A stretch of DNA of 27,993 bases, taken from the NCBI GenBank assembly GCA_052389435.1, contig JBQTIB010000134.1:1-27993 (forward strand), read 5' to 3'. The translations under genes and the position numbers were made by a program. Below are positions 7,241 to 15,575 of this stretch, piece by piece (within the stretch, counting starts at the first letter, position 1; the number at the start of each line of letters is the position of its first letter). Source of the DNA: JBQTKD01 sp052389435. GTDB lineage: Bacteria > Actinomycetota > Actinomycetes > Sporichthyales > Sporichthyaceae. The notes under the pieces were generated by a model, which saw only the letters and a list, made by a program, of their open reading frames with translations, was not told the DNA's origin and made no database searches.

Positions 7241-8392
7241 CTAGCGGCGCTTCGCGGCGGAGGCCGCGCGGCGGTGCGAGGCCTGACGCGGGAGCGAGGC
7301 GGCACCGCCGGGAAGCTTGGCGAGCGCGAAGTCGAGGTTTTTCTGGACCCGGTCCTGTTCGCTCGCCGGGAGGGCGGTGCCGATCAGCAGGTCCCGGCTC
7401 GCGCGCGCCGAGTCCTCGAAGTGGCCGGTCCAGTAGCTGGCGATCGCGAACTCGTCGAGGGCGCGCCAGGTGTAGACGTCCTCCTCCACCCAGAGGCGGT
7501 CGCCGTCGGGCCGAGGGATCGCGAGCGCCTGCGCGGAGACCATGCGGCCGAGGGCGAAACGCTTCTGCAGACGGGCGTAGCGGGCGAGCGCGACGAGCGG
7601 TTCGGCGCGCGAGGGACGGGCCTCCCAGGCCTTGAGGTAGGCCGCGGCGACGTCGAGGACCTCCGCGGCCCGCTCCATGAGTTTGGCGATCCAGTAGAGG
7701 GAGTCGTAGACCTCTTCGGCGAACCCGCCCATCGCCGCCCGACGGCGGTAGGCCGCCAGGGCCTGCTCGTGCTGCCCGCTGTCGCGGTAGCTGCGCGCGA
7801 GGTAGTACCGATAGCGGGCGTTGTCCGGCTCCTCGAGCAGAGCCTGCTCCAGGACGCGGGCGTCGCGGGCGTACTTCTCGGCGGTGGTGACGTTCCGGCT
7901 GCGGCCGCCGTCGAAGAGGCCGTGCACGACGGGGCCGTCGAGGCGGTGCACGGTGGTCGGGGCGTCGGCCTCGAGGTACTCGTGCAGGACGCCCTCGTAG
8001 CGCCAGGGCAGCCGGTTGGCGACGAGGCTGCCGCGCCAGTAGGTGGTGTCGCCGGTGCGGTGGGTCAGGTGGACGACGTCGGCGTCGAGTGTGGGCCAAC
8101 GGAAGCCTGCCGGAACGGCGAGGACCTCGTCGGCGTCGATCACGAAGCTGTAGTCCGCGTGCTCCCGAGCGGCGGCGAGCGCCTCGCTGCGGTTGTGGCC
8201 GAAGTTCCGCCACGGCCGTTCGAGCAGGACACCCGGGACGTCGGCGAGCAGTTCGCGAATCAGGTCCTGGGTGCCGTCGGTGGAGCCGGTGTCGACGATC
8301 GTCCAGTGGTCGATCAGGCCGCGCACCGACGTCAGGCAGCGTTCGAGGACGTGCGACTCGTCCTTGACGATCATGCACAGGCCAACGCGCAC
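7241..8392 (-). CDS. GT-A glycosyltransferase (family 2-like) with C-terminal TPR-like repeats, copy 1
   Basis: The start is GTG 8390-8392 with GAGGAGA about 7 bases upstream; the product has 383 aa. The N-terminal GT-A domain starts RVGLCMIVKDESHVLERCL and shows the nucleotide-sugar motif IVDTGSTDGTQD and a DxD-type metal site in DADEVL. The motif VLHEYLE follows, as in a widespread glycosyltransferase group of unknown acceptor. The second half carries helical repeats (YRYYLARSYRDSGQHEQALAAY, RPSRAEPLVALARYARL). No membrane helix or signal peptide is seen, so it acts in the cytoplasm on an unknown acceptor. It lies 224 bases downstream of a paralogue of exactly the same length, with shared motifs in both halves. 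Confidence 0.88.
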   Translation of the reverse strand: MRVGLCMIVKDESHVLERCLTSVRGLIDHWTIVDTGSTDGTQDLIRELLADVPGVLLERPWRNFGHNRSEALAAAREHADYSFVIDADEVLAVPAGFRWPTLDADVVHLTHRTGDTTYWRGSLVANRLPWRYEGVLHEYLEADAPTTVHRLDGPVVHGLFDGGRSRNVTTAEKYARDARVLEQALLEEPDNARYRYYLARSYRDSGQHEQALAAYRRRAAMGGFAEEVYDSLYWIAKLMERAAEVLDVAAAYLKAWEARPSRAEPLVALARYARLQKRFALGRMVSAQALAIPRPDGDRLWVEEDVYTWRALDEFAIASYWTGHFEDSARASRDLLIGTALPASEQDRVQKNLDFALAKLPGGAASLPRQASHRRAASAAKRR

Positions 8393-8616
8393 GGTAAGTC
8401 TCCTCGGCGACCGCAACTGTCCCACCACGGACATCCTCGACCGAGCCGGCGCGGACCTACACGTCCGAACGGCGCGAATCGGATCCTCCGAACGGCCAAT
8501 CTGTGCCCCGGCCCGCGTCGAGCCGTCGCGACCCTCGACCCGGGCGCCGTGGAGCGGGTGGGCCGATCGGCCCGGGTCCGGCCGTCTCGCCGGTCGGCGG
8601 GCGGGGACCCTCGTCG

Positions 8617-9768
8617 TCAGCGTCCCGGGGTGGTGGAGCGCGGCGTACGGGGCCCGGGAACGGTCCTGGGCGGGCCGCCGTCGAGGTGGTCGAGGGCAAA
8701 GCGCAGGTTCCCCTGCACCCGCTCGCGCTGTTCCTGCGGCAGCGCGGGGTCGGCGAGCAGGGCGGAGCTGACCTCGGCGCTGGCCGCGTACTCCCCGATC
8801 CAGTACGCGGCGATCGCGTACTCGTCGCGGGCGCGCCAGGCGTAGGTCGACTCGTCGAGGAAAAGCAGATCGCTCGGACGCGGGAGGTGGCGGGCCCGGT
8901 CGGCGACGAGGTGCGCGAGGGCGAAACGGCGGCCGTTCTCCCGGTACCAGCGAGCGAGCGCCACAAGCGGTTCGGCGCGGGTGGGACGAAACTGATAGGC
9001 AGTCAGGTACGCGTCGGCGACGGCGGGCTCGTCCTGCTCGAGCAGCTCGGCGAGCCAGGCGATCTGCAGCAGCGAGTACCAGACCTCTTCCTCCCAGCCG
9101 CCGAGCGCGACCCGGCGCCGGTAGGTTTCCTGCGCCTCGCGGTGGCGACCGCAGTCCCGGTAGCTCTGGGCGAGGTAGAAGACGTAGCGGGCGTTCGACG
9201 GGTCCTCGCGCAGCGCGGCGGTCAGCAGCGCGATGTCGCGCTCGAACTTCACCGCACGGCTCGAGCCCTCGGCGTGGTCCCAGAACCAGGCGCCGTCCAG
9301 GCTCTGCGCCTGCTCGGGGCCGATGTCGAGGAACTCGTGGGTGACCCCGACGTAGCGGGCCGGCACGTTCCGGTGCAGCAGGCGCAGGTTCTGGTAGCCG
9401 ATGGAGGCGTTGCGCTGCAGCAGGCGGTAGGCGGGCGCTGTGAGGTGCTCGCGGAACTCGAGGTCCTCGACGCGCAGGTCCATGTCGGCGTCGCAGAGCA
9501 GGAGGTAGTCGAAGGCCAGGTCCGCGGTGCGGGCCGCCTCGAGGGCGCAGTTGCGAGCCTGTTCGAAGTCGTGGAACTCCCCGTGCGCCACCAGCCCGGG
9601 CACGCCCTCCTCGGCCATGACGCGCTCCACGATCGCGACGGTGTCGTCGGTGGAGCCGGTGTCCAGTACGACGTAGCAGTCGACGTGGGGGGCGGCGGCG
9701 CGTAGGCAGCGCTCGACGATCGCGGCCTCGTTGCGAACAATCATGTTCAGGCAGAGCGTGGCCGTCAT
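8617..9768 (-). CDS. GT-A glycosyltransferase (family 2-like) with C-terminal TPR-like repeats, copy 2
   Basis: The start is ATG 9766-9768 with GGAGAA upstream; the product has 383 aa. It begins MTATLCLNMIVRNEAAIVERC, then VVLDTGSTDDTVAIV and the DxD-type DADMDL. GVTHEFLDIG corresponds to the paralogue's GVLHEYLE. The C-terminal half has the same repeat architecture (FYLAQSYRDCGRHREAQ, RPTRAEPLVALARWYRENG, WRARDEYAIAAYW). The pair most likely arose by an old tandem duplication, since identity is partial. It is first in the minus-strand pair and diverges from the DNA methyltransferase gene across 160 bp. Substrate and acceptor are not predictable; cell-surface glycan or protein glycosylation are both possible. 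Confidence 0.88.
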   Translation of the reverse strand: MTATLCLNMIVRNEAAIVERCLRAAAPHVDCYVVLDTGSTDDTVAIVERVMAEEGVPGLVAHGEFHDFEQARNCALEAARTADLAFDYLLLCDADMDLRVEDLEFREHLTAPAYRLLQRNASIGYQNLRLLHRNVPARYVGVTHEFLDIGPEQAQSLDGAWFWDHAEGSSRAVKFERDIALLTAALREDPSNARYVFYLAQSYRDCGRHREAQETYRRRVALGGWEEEVWYSLLQIAWLAELLEQDEPAVADAYLTAYQFRPTRAEPLVALARWYRENGRRFALAHLVADRARHLPRPSDLLFLDESTYAWRARDEYAIAAYWIGEYAASAEVSSALLADPALPQEQRERVQGNLRFALDHLDGGPPRTVPGPRTPRSTTPGR

Positions 9769-9928
9769 GGGCGTTCTCCGTCCTCGCACGACCGGGCGGT
9801 CGGCACCGCCGTCGGTCCGATCCCGCCCCGCCGGCGCAGCCGGCGCCGATCGACACTGCGGGCAGATCCTCGGACAACGCCAGAGTGGAGCGCGCGGCGC
9901 GCGGACCGGTAGGGGCTGATCCGTCCGG

Positions 9929-10837
9929 GTGATCGTTACGGTGAGGCCCGTGGAGCGTCTGCTATCGGGTGCGGCGACGGTGGTGCACGGCGACAACGCC
10001 GCGGTGCTGCCGCTGCTGCCGGACGAGTCGTTCGCGATGATCTACCTCGATCCACCGTTCAACACCGGCCGCGTGCAGCGTCGGGACGGGATGCGGACGG
10101 TCCGGTCCGCCACGGGTACTCGCGTCGGGTTCGCGGGGCGCACCTACACCCAGGTCCGCACCGAACTGCGGTCCTACGACGACGTGTTCGCCGACTACTG
10201 GGACTTCCTGACGCCTCGTTTGGAACAGGCCCACCGACTGCTCGCGCCCGACGGGACGCTGTACCTGCACCTGGACTACCGCGAGGTGCACTACGCGAAG
10301 GTCGCCCTCGACGCCCTGTTCGGGCGGGAGTGCTTCCTCAACGAAATCGTCTGGGCCTACGACTACGGCGCGCGGGCGACCGGACGCTGGCCGACCAAGC
10401 ACGACAACGTGCTGGTGTACGTCAAGGATCCCGACCGGTACCACTTCGACAGCGCCGAGGTGGACCGCGAGCCGTACATGGCCCCGGGACTGGTGACCCC
10501 GGAGAAGGCCGCGCGCGGCAAGCTCCCGACCGACGTGTGGTGGCACACGATCGTCTCGCCCACCGGGAAGGAGAAGACCGGCTACCCGACGCAGAAGCCG
10601 GAGGGGGTGCTGCGCCGCATGGTGACGGCCTCTTCGCGGCCCGGGGATCTCGTCGGAGACTTCTTCGCGGGCTCCGGGACCCTCGGCGCGGTCGCGGGAA
10701 AGACCGGCCGGCGCTACGTGCTGATCGACGCCAACCCGGAGGCCATCGCGGTGATGCGCACCCGCCTGCCGGAGGCCGAGTTCCGCACGATGGGCAAGCG
10801 GACCCTGCTCAAGCCAAGAAGTCGGCGATCGCCGTAG
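9929..10837 (+). CDS. site-specific DNA methyltransferase, beta-type (N4-cytosine/N6-adenine), solitary
   Basis: With GTG 9929 as start the product has 302 aa; in-frame GTGs at 9941 and 9950 are alternatives and the ribosome site does not settle it. The catalytic motif IV appears first, as LDPPFNTG (D41 to F44), and the SAM-binding motif I comes late, as FFAGSGTLG near 245-253. That order defines the beta class of amino-methyltransferases. TGYPTQKPEGVLRRMV precedes motif I, as is typical. The central segment (EIVWAYDYGARATGRWPTKHD) would hold the target-recognition elements. No restriction endonuclease gene is adjacent, so this is an orphan methylase that may mark DNA for regulation or protect against an incoming nuclease. 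Its 3' end overlaps the convergent hydrolase gene by 29 bases. Confidence 0.9.
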   Translation: MIVTVRPVERLLSGAATVVHGDNAAVLPLLPDESFAMIYLDPPFNTGRVQRRDGMRTVRSATGTRVGFAGRTYTQVRTELRSYDDVFADYWDFLTPRLEQAHRLLAPDGTLYLHLDYREVHYAKVALDALFGRECFLNEIVWAYDYGARATGRWPTKHDNVLVYVKDPDRYHFDSAEVDREPYMAPGLVTPEKAARGKLPTDVWWHTIVSPTGKEKTGYPTQKPEGVLRRMVTASSRPGDLVGDFFAGSGTLGAVAGKTGRRYVLIDANPEAIAVMRTRLPEAEFRTMGKRTLLKPRSRRSP

Positions 10838-11567
10838 CGAGCTCCGGCTTGGTCACCGCGCTCATGTGGTTGCCGGGGACGCTCGCGTAGGAGCCGTTGG
10901 GCAGTGCCTTGGCGAGGTCCTCGCCGGAGCCGTTGTCGTCGTCCTCGGCGCCCATGAGGACCAGGGTCGGGGTTTCGACGGCGGCGAGTTCGGCCTCCGC
11001 GGTGTCGACGAAGGTGCGACTCACGCCGAGCAGCGCCTCCGGGTCCCCGCCGACGGTTCGCAGGAACGCCTCGGCCATCCACGCGGGCGAGCGGGGCGGG
11101 TGGTTGCCGAGGTTGGTGAGCACGTGTTCGAAGTGGGCGGTGCGGGCGTTGGCGGCGACGATGCCGCTGTGGCCCATGCCCGCGACGACCGCCCGACGGG
11201 GTTTGGCGCCGAGCACGAGCATCCGCACGACCGTGCGTCCGCCGAGGGAGTACCCGGCCAGGTCGTACTCGCCCTCGCCCAGACCGAGGTGCTCGAGCAG
11301 CGCGAAGCCGTCGGAGGCGAGGACGTCGGGCGGGTAGGCCTGCGCGTCGTGGGACCTGCTGCTGTCCCCGTGCCCGCGCAGGTCCGGCATGAGGACGCGG
11401 TGCCCGTACTCGGCGAGGATCTCGGCGTGCCCGTAGCGGATCCAGTTCACGTGCGCGGTGGAGAAGTAGCCGTGGATCAGCACCAGCGGGCGGCCTTCGC
11501 CGAGCTCGCGGTAGACCAGCGGCAGCCCGTCGTGGCCGTGGAAGACCTTGGGCTCGATCTCGGCCAT
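10809..11567 (-). CDS. alpha/beta hydrolase
   Basis: This 252-aa alpha/beta-hydrolase fold protein has the nucleophile elbow GYSLGG with S107, the oxyanion-region HGYFS near 32-36, a likely acid in GAEDDDNG (209-211) and the catalytic histidine H234 in VPGNHMSAV. VLMPDLRGHGDS near 58-69 is characteristic. No signal peptide is seen. The ester, epoxide or haloacid substrate is unknown. The gene starts 18 bases after the rodA stop, so it is probably transcribed as the tail of the mre operon, although it is not a usual member of it. It converges with the methyltransferase gene with a 29-base overlap. Confidence 0.88.
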   Translation of the reverse strand: MAEIEPKVFHGHDGLPLVYRELGEGRPLVLIHGYFSTAHVNWIRYGHAEILAEYGHRVLMPDLRGHGDSSRSHDAQAYPPDVLASDGFALLEHLGLGEGEYDLAGYSLGGRTVVRMLVLGAKPRRAVVAGMGHSGIVAANARTAHFEHVLTNLGNHPPRSPAWMAEAFLRTVGGDPEALLGVSRTFVDTAEAELAAVETPTLVLMGAEDDDNGSGEDLAKALPNGSYASVPGNHMSAVTKPELATAIADFLA

Positions 11568-11585
11568 CGGGCCCCCACTTCCGTT

Positions 11586-12812
11586 CTAGTGCAACGTGCC
11601 GCGTCGAGCGGTGCTCGCCTGCACGTTCAGCAGCAGGCCCACCGCGACCAGGTTGGCGACCATGGCGGTCCCACCGTAGGACAGGAACGGCAGCGGCAGC
11701 CCGGTGACCGGCGTGAGTCCCAGGCTCATGCCGATGTTCTGGAAGGTCTGCACGGCGAACCAGGCGACGATGCCGGCGCACACGAGCGAGCCGAACAGGT
11801 CCGCGCGCCCGGCGATGCCGCAGGCCCGCCACAGCAGGACGGCGAAGGCGGCGATGACCGCTCCCCCGCCGAGCAGGCCGAGCTGTTCGGCGGCGACGGT
11901 GAAGATGAAGTCGGTGTGCTGCTCGGGGACGAACTGCCCGACGGTCTGCGAGCCGTCGAACAGGCCTGCGCCCGTGACGCCGCCGGAGGCCACGGCGATC
12001 CTTGCCTGGACGGCGTTGTAGCCGACGCCCGCGGGGTCCATCGCCGGGTTCACGAACGCGGCGATGCGATCGAGCTGGTAGGCGCTGAGCACTCCGGAGT
12101 ACCAGATCGCCGTGCCAGCCGCTCCGGCGGCGGCCGCCAGGCCCGCCATCCACCGGAGGGGTACGCCGCCGACGAGCAGGACCCCGGCGAGGATCGCGAC
12201 CAGCACCAGCGTGGAGCCGAGGTCTGGCTGGAGCATGACCAACGCGGCGGTGACGCCGACGAGGCCGAGGGAGGCGAAGATCTCGCGCCGGCGGAAGCCT
12301 TCGCCGCGCTGCTCGCGCCGTTCGGCGAACACGGCGGCGAGGCCGAGAACGAGGCCGATCTTCGCCAATTCGACCGGCTGCACGGAGACGCCGGCGACCT
12401 GCACCCAGGACTTGGCGCCGTTGACGTGCGCACCGAGCGGGGTCAGGACGAGCACGAGTCCGAGGAGGCCGAGCACGAAGACGACGGGTGCGGCGACCCG
12501 AAGGCGGCGGCGGTCGGCACGGGCGACGACGACCGCGGCAAGCGTTCCCAGCGCCAGCGCGCCGATGTGACGGTAGATCAGGCCTTCGTCCACGCCCGCC
12601 TCGGCGTCCCGCGCCCGGGTGGCTGCCAGGACCATGAGCACCCCGAACCCGCACAGCGCGGCCACCACCGCGATCAGCGGGGCGTCGAAGCGCGCCAGGG
12701 GCCGGGCCGGCGCCCCAAGGCGCGGGAGCCGAGCGGCCTCGAGGGTGGAGGGGTTGCCGCCCAGTGGTCGTCGTGCCTGCTGCGGAACGCCTTTCGTGCG
12801 CAGCAGGGTCAC
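11586..12812 (-). CDS. rodA: RodA/SEDS-family peptidoglycan glycosyltransferase
   Basis: RodA polymerises lipid II into glycan strands in partnership with a class B PBP. The 408-aa protein has about ten membrane helices, beginning near residue 43 after a basic cytoplasmic N-terminus. Signature segments are NGAKSWVQVAGVSVQPVELAK (131-151), PEQHTDFIFTVAAEQLG with the conserved aspartate D301, and PVTGLPLPFLSYGGTAM near the C-terminus. The start GTG 12810-12812 overlaps the TGA of the PBP2 gene by 4 bases and is preceded by GGAG, so RodA and PBP2 are made in coupled fashion, as expected for a working pair. In sporulating actinomycetes the mre-linked SEDS protein is linked to spore wall synthesis; whether that holds here is inference. 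Confidence 0.95.
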   Translation of the reverse strand: MTLLRTKGVPQQARRPLGGNPSTLEAARLPRLGAPARPLARFDAPLIAVVAALCGFGVLMVLAATRARDAEAGVDEGLIYRHIGALALGTLAAVVVARADRRRLRVAAPVVFVLGLLGLVLVLTPLGAHVNGAKSWVQVAGVSVQPVELAKIGLVLGLAAVFAERREQRGEGFRRREIFASLGLVGVTAALVMLQPDLGSTLVLVAILAGVLLVGGVPLRWMAGLAAAAGAAGTAIWYSGVLSAYQLDRIAAFVNPAMDPAGVGYNAVQARIAVASGGVTGAGLFDGSQTVGQFVPEQHTDFIFTVAAEQLGLLGGGAVIAAFAVLLWRACGIAGRADLFGSLVCAGIVAWFAVQTFQNIGMSLGLTPVTGLPLPFLSYGGTAMVANLVAVGLLLNVQASTARRGTLH

Positions 12813-14908
12813 GGGGTCTCCTCGGGCTTGCCCACGACGATCGGGGTGCTCTCCGGCGGCGGGATCGGGTCTGCTGGCATGACCGGAGCCCGGCCGACGC
12901 CGACGAGTGCGGCCTGGATGGCCCGGACGGACTCCCCGGTGGTCGCGGCGCCGGTGCCGCCCTGGGAAACCGTCATGACCACGGCGTAGCGGGGTTTGTC
13001 GTTGGCGGGCAAATATCCGGCCATCCATGCGGACGGAGGCTCGCCGTACCGTTCGGCGGTACCGGTCTTCGACGCGACGGGTACCTCCTGCAGCGGCCAG
13101 TTCCCGTAGACGCCGCGGGCGGTACCGCGCTCGCTGACGCCCGCAAGGCCCTTGCGCAGGTACTCCATCACCGAGTCCGGCAGCCCGACCTCCCCGTCGG
13201 CCCGAGGCGCGAACTCGCGCACGGTGGTGCCGTCGGGGCGGACCTCGGCCTTGGCCAGGTGCGGGCGCCACAGCGTGCCGCCGTTGGCGATCGCCGCGTA
13301 GGCGCGCGCCAACTGAAGGGGCGTCACGAGCGTTTCGCCCTGGCCGATCGAGAAGTTGATGGCATCGCCCGCGCGGAACTGCCAGCCGTCGGCGCAGTTC
13401 TCCACGGCGAGCCTGGTCAGGTACTCGGCGCGCTGTGCGTCGGCCACGTCCGGGTAGCCGTCCTTGGCGCGCGCGCAGGTGCGCTCCCTGGTGGCCTCCC
13501 ACGTGCGCTTGCGGTACTCCCGGTCGACGATCCGGCCGCCCGCCTCCCCCGGCAGGTCGATGCCGGTGGGCCGGCCGAAGCCGAACGCCCGGGCCATCGC
13601 CTGCATCGGGTCCAGCGGATTGGCAACCGGTCGGCCGCCGCCGTCGCGGAGCCACATCTGGTAGGCGATGTCGTAGTAGACGGTGTCGCAGGAGACCTCG
13701 AGGGCGCGGGCCAGGGTGACGTACCCCCACGGCTTGGACTCGAAGTTGCGAAAGACGCGGTTGCCGGCGCGGTAGAAGCCGGGGCAGGCCAGGCGCTGCT
13801 CGCCGTTCCAGCCGTTCACGAGTGCGGCGGCGGTGGACACGATCTTGAACGTCGAGCCGGGAGGGGCGCCGACGCCGAAGGCGCGCGAGAGCAGCGGCGT
13901 GCCCGCGCCCTCCGCGGTGAGGGCGGCGTAGCTCTCCGGGTCGATGCCCCCGACCCAGGAGGACGGTTCGAAGGTCGGAGCCGCGGCCATCGCGACGACG
14001 GCGCCGGTGGTGACGTCGAGGACGACGACGGCGCCGGACTCGGCCGGATAGGTGCGGCCACGGAAGTCCGGTTCCCGGCGGGCGCGTTCGATCGCGGCGA
14101 GCAGTTGCTTCTCGGCGATGGCCTGCATGCGCGCGTCGATGGTCGTGACGAGGTTGTTGCCCGGGACGGCCGGGGTCTGCCCGACGGGCTCGAGGACACG
14201 GCCGAGGTGGTCCACGGCGAGCTGGGAGACCCCGGGGGTGCCGCGCAGCATCTCGTCGTACTGCCGCTCGAGGCCGGCGCGGCCCACGACGTTGGCGGCG
14301 CCCATCCGCGGATCGAGCCGGCCCCGCTCGCGCTGGGCCTTGGCCTCGTTCGCGTCGGCGGCCTGCAGGTATCCGAGCAGGTGCGCGGCGTTGGCGCCGA
14401 AGGGTGCCGGGTAGTCGCGCTCGCTGACGTGTTCGACGTTCACCGAGGGGAACAGTTCGCGGCGCTCGGAGATCGACAGCGCGGTCGACGGATCGACGTC
14501 CTTGGCGACGGGCACCGGCTGGTAGCGCGAGCCGTTCCAGCAGGGACGCGAGATGCCCCTGCCACACAGGCGAAGCTGGGTGCGCAGCCCCTTCGGCGTG
14601 GTGCCGAGCGCGGCGGCGAGACGTTTGAGGACGGCCGCGCCGTTGTCGGGCTGGTTGCCCAGCAGTTCGCGGTCGATCGTCACCTGCGTGCGGTCCCGGT
14701 TGCGCACGAGGGGTTTGCCGGTGCGGTCGAGGATTTCCCCGCGCGGGGCGGGGGTGACGACCTCGCGGACGGTGTTCGCGTGCGCGGCGGCGGTGTACTC
14801 GTCGGTGGCCGCGGTCTGCAGGTACCACAGGCGTCCGCCGAGGACGCACATCAGCGACAGCGCTCCGACCTGCGCGACCAGGACGCGACGCGGGCTCTTG
14901 GTTTTCAT
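12809..14908 (-). CDS. mrdA: penicillin-binding protein 2 (class B, transpeptidase)
   Basis: PBP2 cross-links new peptidoglycan as the transpeptidase partner of RodA. The 699-aa protein has one N-terminal membrane anchor (residues ~9-28), the pedestal region with RGEILDRTGKPLVRNRD near 56-72 and a catalytic domain. The active-site motifs are STFK with nucleophile S352 and K355, SCD at 406-408 (the second motif in a form common in actinobacterial PBP2s, rather than SxN), and KTG at 614-616. VVGRAGLERQYDEMLRGTPG near 205-225 is typical of the family. The ATG at 14908 overlaps the mreD stop (ATGA) and the TGA overlaps the rodA start. Cys residues at 114 and 124 (LCGRGIS, PCWNG) may form an extracytoplasmic disulfide. 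Confidence 0.96.
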   Translation of the reverse strand: MKTKSPRRVLVAQVGALSLMCVLGGRLWYLQTAATDEYTAAAHANTVREVVTPAPRGEILDRTGKPLVRNRDRTQVTIDRELLGNQPDNGAAVLKRLAAALGTTPKGLRTQLRLCGRGISRPCWNGSRYQPVPVAKDVDPSTALSISERRELFPSVNVEHVSERDYPAPFGANAAHLLGYLQAADANEAKAQRERGRLDPRMGAANVVGRAGLERQYDEMLRGTPGVSQLAVDHLGRVLEPVGQTPAVPGNNLVTTIDARMQAIAEKQLLAAIERARREPDFRGRTYPAESGAVVVLDVTTGAVVAMAAAPTFEPSSWVGGIDPESYAALTAEGAGTPLLSRAFGVGAPPGSTFKIVSTAAALVNGWNGEQRLACPGFYRAGNRVFRNFESKPWGYVTLARALEVSCDTVYYDIAYQMWLRDGGGRPVANPLDPMQAMARAFGFGRPTGIDLPGEAGGRIVDREYRKRTWEATRERTCARAKDGYPDVADAQRAEYLTRLAVENCADGWQFRAGDAINFSIGQGETLVTPLQLARAYAAIANGGTLWRPHLAKAEVRPDGTTVREFAPRADGEVGLPDSVMEYLRKGLAGVSERGTARGVYGNWPLQEVPVASKTGTAERYGEPPSAWMAGYLPANDKPRYAVVMTVSQGGTGAATTGESVRAIQAALVGVGRAPVMPADPIPPPESTPIVVGKPEETP

Positions 14909-15450
14909 GCGGCGGATCGTTCCCAGTCTTCGAGTAGCCCGGCCGGCAGTGGGCCGCCGACCGACAGCGGCGGTTCGGGGCGACGCTTCGCGCGCGCCGA
15001 GGGCAGGACGAGCAGCGCGGCGAGCAGGCCCCAGCCGCCGGCTCCGGCGACGGTTCCCACGCCGACGTCGGAGGTCTGACCCAGCGTCACGCCGACGAGC
15101 GCGTAGAGCACGGGCGCCAGGGCGACCGTGCCCGCGGCGACGAGCAGCACGGGAACGAGGCGTTCCTCGTGGCGCAGCAGGAGCGCGAACAGGTAGCCGA
15201 GGGCGGCGAGGACGGCGGCCCACTGGCCGATCGGGTGCGCGGCGGGCGGAACGACGTCGAGGAGCAGTCCGGCGCCGAAGCCCGCGACGGCGCCGGCCTC
15301 GGGACCGTCGGTCCAGGCGATCGCGGCGATCAGCGCCAAAGTGAGCGCGGGTGCGGCCGGCCACCAGGACACGGTGGCGGGCAGGGTCGCCTGCGCGAGC
15401 GTCGAAGCGAGGATCAGCACCGCGAGGCGCAGGGCGCGCGCGCGGCTCAC
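14905..15450 (-). CDS. mreD: rod shape-determining membrane protein MreD
   Basis: MreD is an integral membrane component of the elongasome that interacts with MreC. The 181-aa protein starts at GTG 15448-15450 (VSRARALRLAVLILASTLAQ), which is typical of MreD, and has five or so hydrophobic helices, for example PALTLALIAAIAW, GFGAGLLLDVVPP and VLAALGYLFALLL. GLLLDVVPPAAHPIGQWA is a recognisable MreD-type segment. A GAGG lies about 7 bases before the GTG. The start overlaps the stop of a 42-aa micro-ORF (GTGA) and its own stop overlaps the mrdA start (ATGA). The C-terminal 35 residues are Arg/Pro-rich and cytoplasmic. Confidence 0.9.
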   Translation of the reverse strand: MSRARALRLAVLILASTLAQATLPATVSWWPAAPALTLALIAAIAWTDGPEAGAVAGFGAGLLLDVVPPAAHPIGQWAAVLAALGYLFALLLRHEERLVPVLLVAAGTVALAPVLYALVGVTLGQTSDVGVGTVAGAGGWGLLAALLVLPSARAKRRPEPPLSVGGPLPAGLLEDWERSAA

Positions 15451-15575
15451 GGGGTGGCCTCGTCCACGAGGTCGCACCACAGCACGTCCGGGGCGTCGGC
15501 GAGCAGTGGCCCGTCGGCGAGTTCGCACCAGAGGTCCTCCGCCGGGCCACCGCGCGGCGAAGTCGGGCCGATCAC
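15447..15575 (-). CDS. micro-ORF of 42 aa between mreC and mreD with duplicated LWC motif
   Basis: The frame opens at GTG 15573-15575, which overlaps the mreC stop by 4 bases (GTGA), and closes at TGA 15447-15449, which overlaps the mreD GTG by 4 bases (GTGA). It therefore fills the space between the two genes exactly. The product is strongly acidic (nine Asp/Glu, one Arg, no Lys). It contains the motif LWC(E/D)LxD twice, at residues 15-21 and 32-38, 17 residues apart, each with one Cys. Codon third positions are almost all G or C, as in neighbouring genes. There is no signal peptide or membrane helix. I know no named family. Possible roles are a small MreC/MreD partner or a translational coupling peptide; the sequence motif duplication favours a real protein. 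Confidence 0.6.
   Translation of the reverse strand: MIGPTSPRGGPAEDLWCELADGPLLADAPDVLWCDLVDEATP

Noticed and set aside
8560..8573. Perfect palindrome GGGCCGATCGGCCC between the two glycosyltransferase genes
   Set aside because: No loop, no T-run and no matching partner; GC-rich palindromes of this length are expected by chance here.
7241..9877. 878-codon frame that would fuse the two glycosyltransferases
   Set aside because: The upstream half reads copy 2 out of frame. A strong ribosome site and GTG at 8392 define copy 1.
11586..14849. 1087-codon frame apparently fusing rodA with upstream sequence
   Set aside because: Only the last ~408 codons are RodA; the rest is a shadow of mrdA. The true start is the GTG overlapping the mrdA stop.
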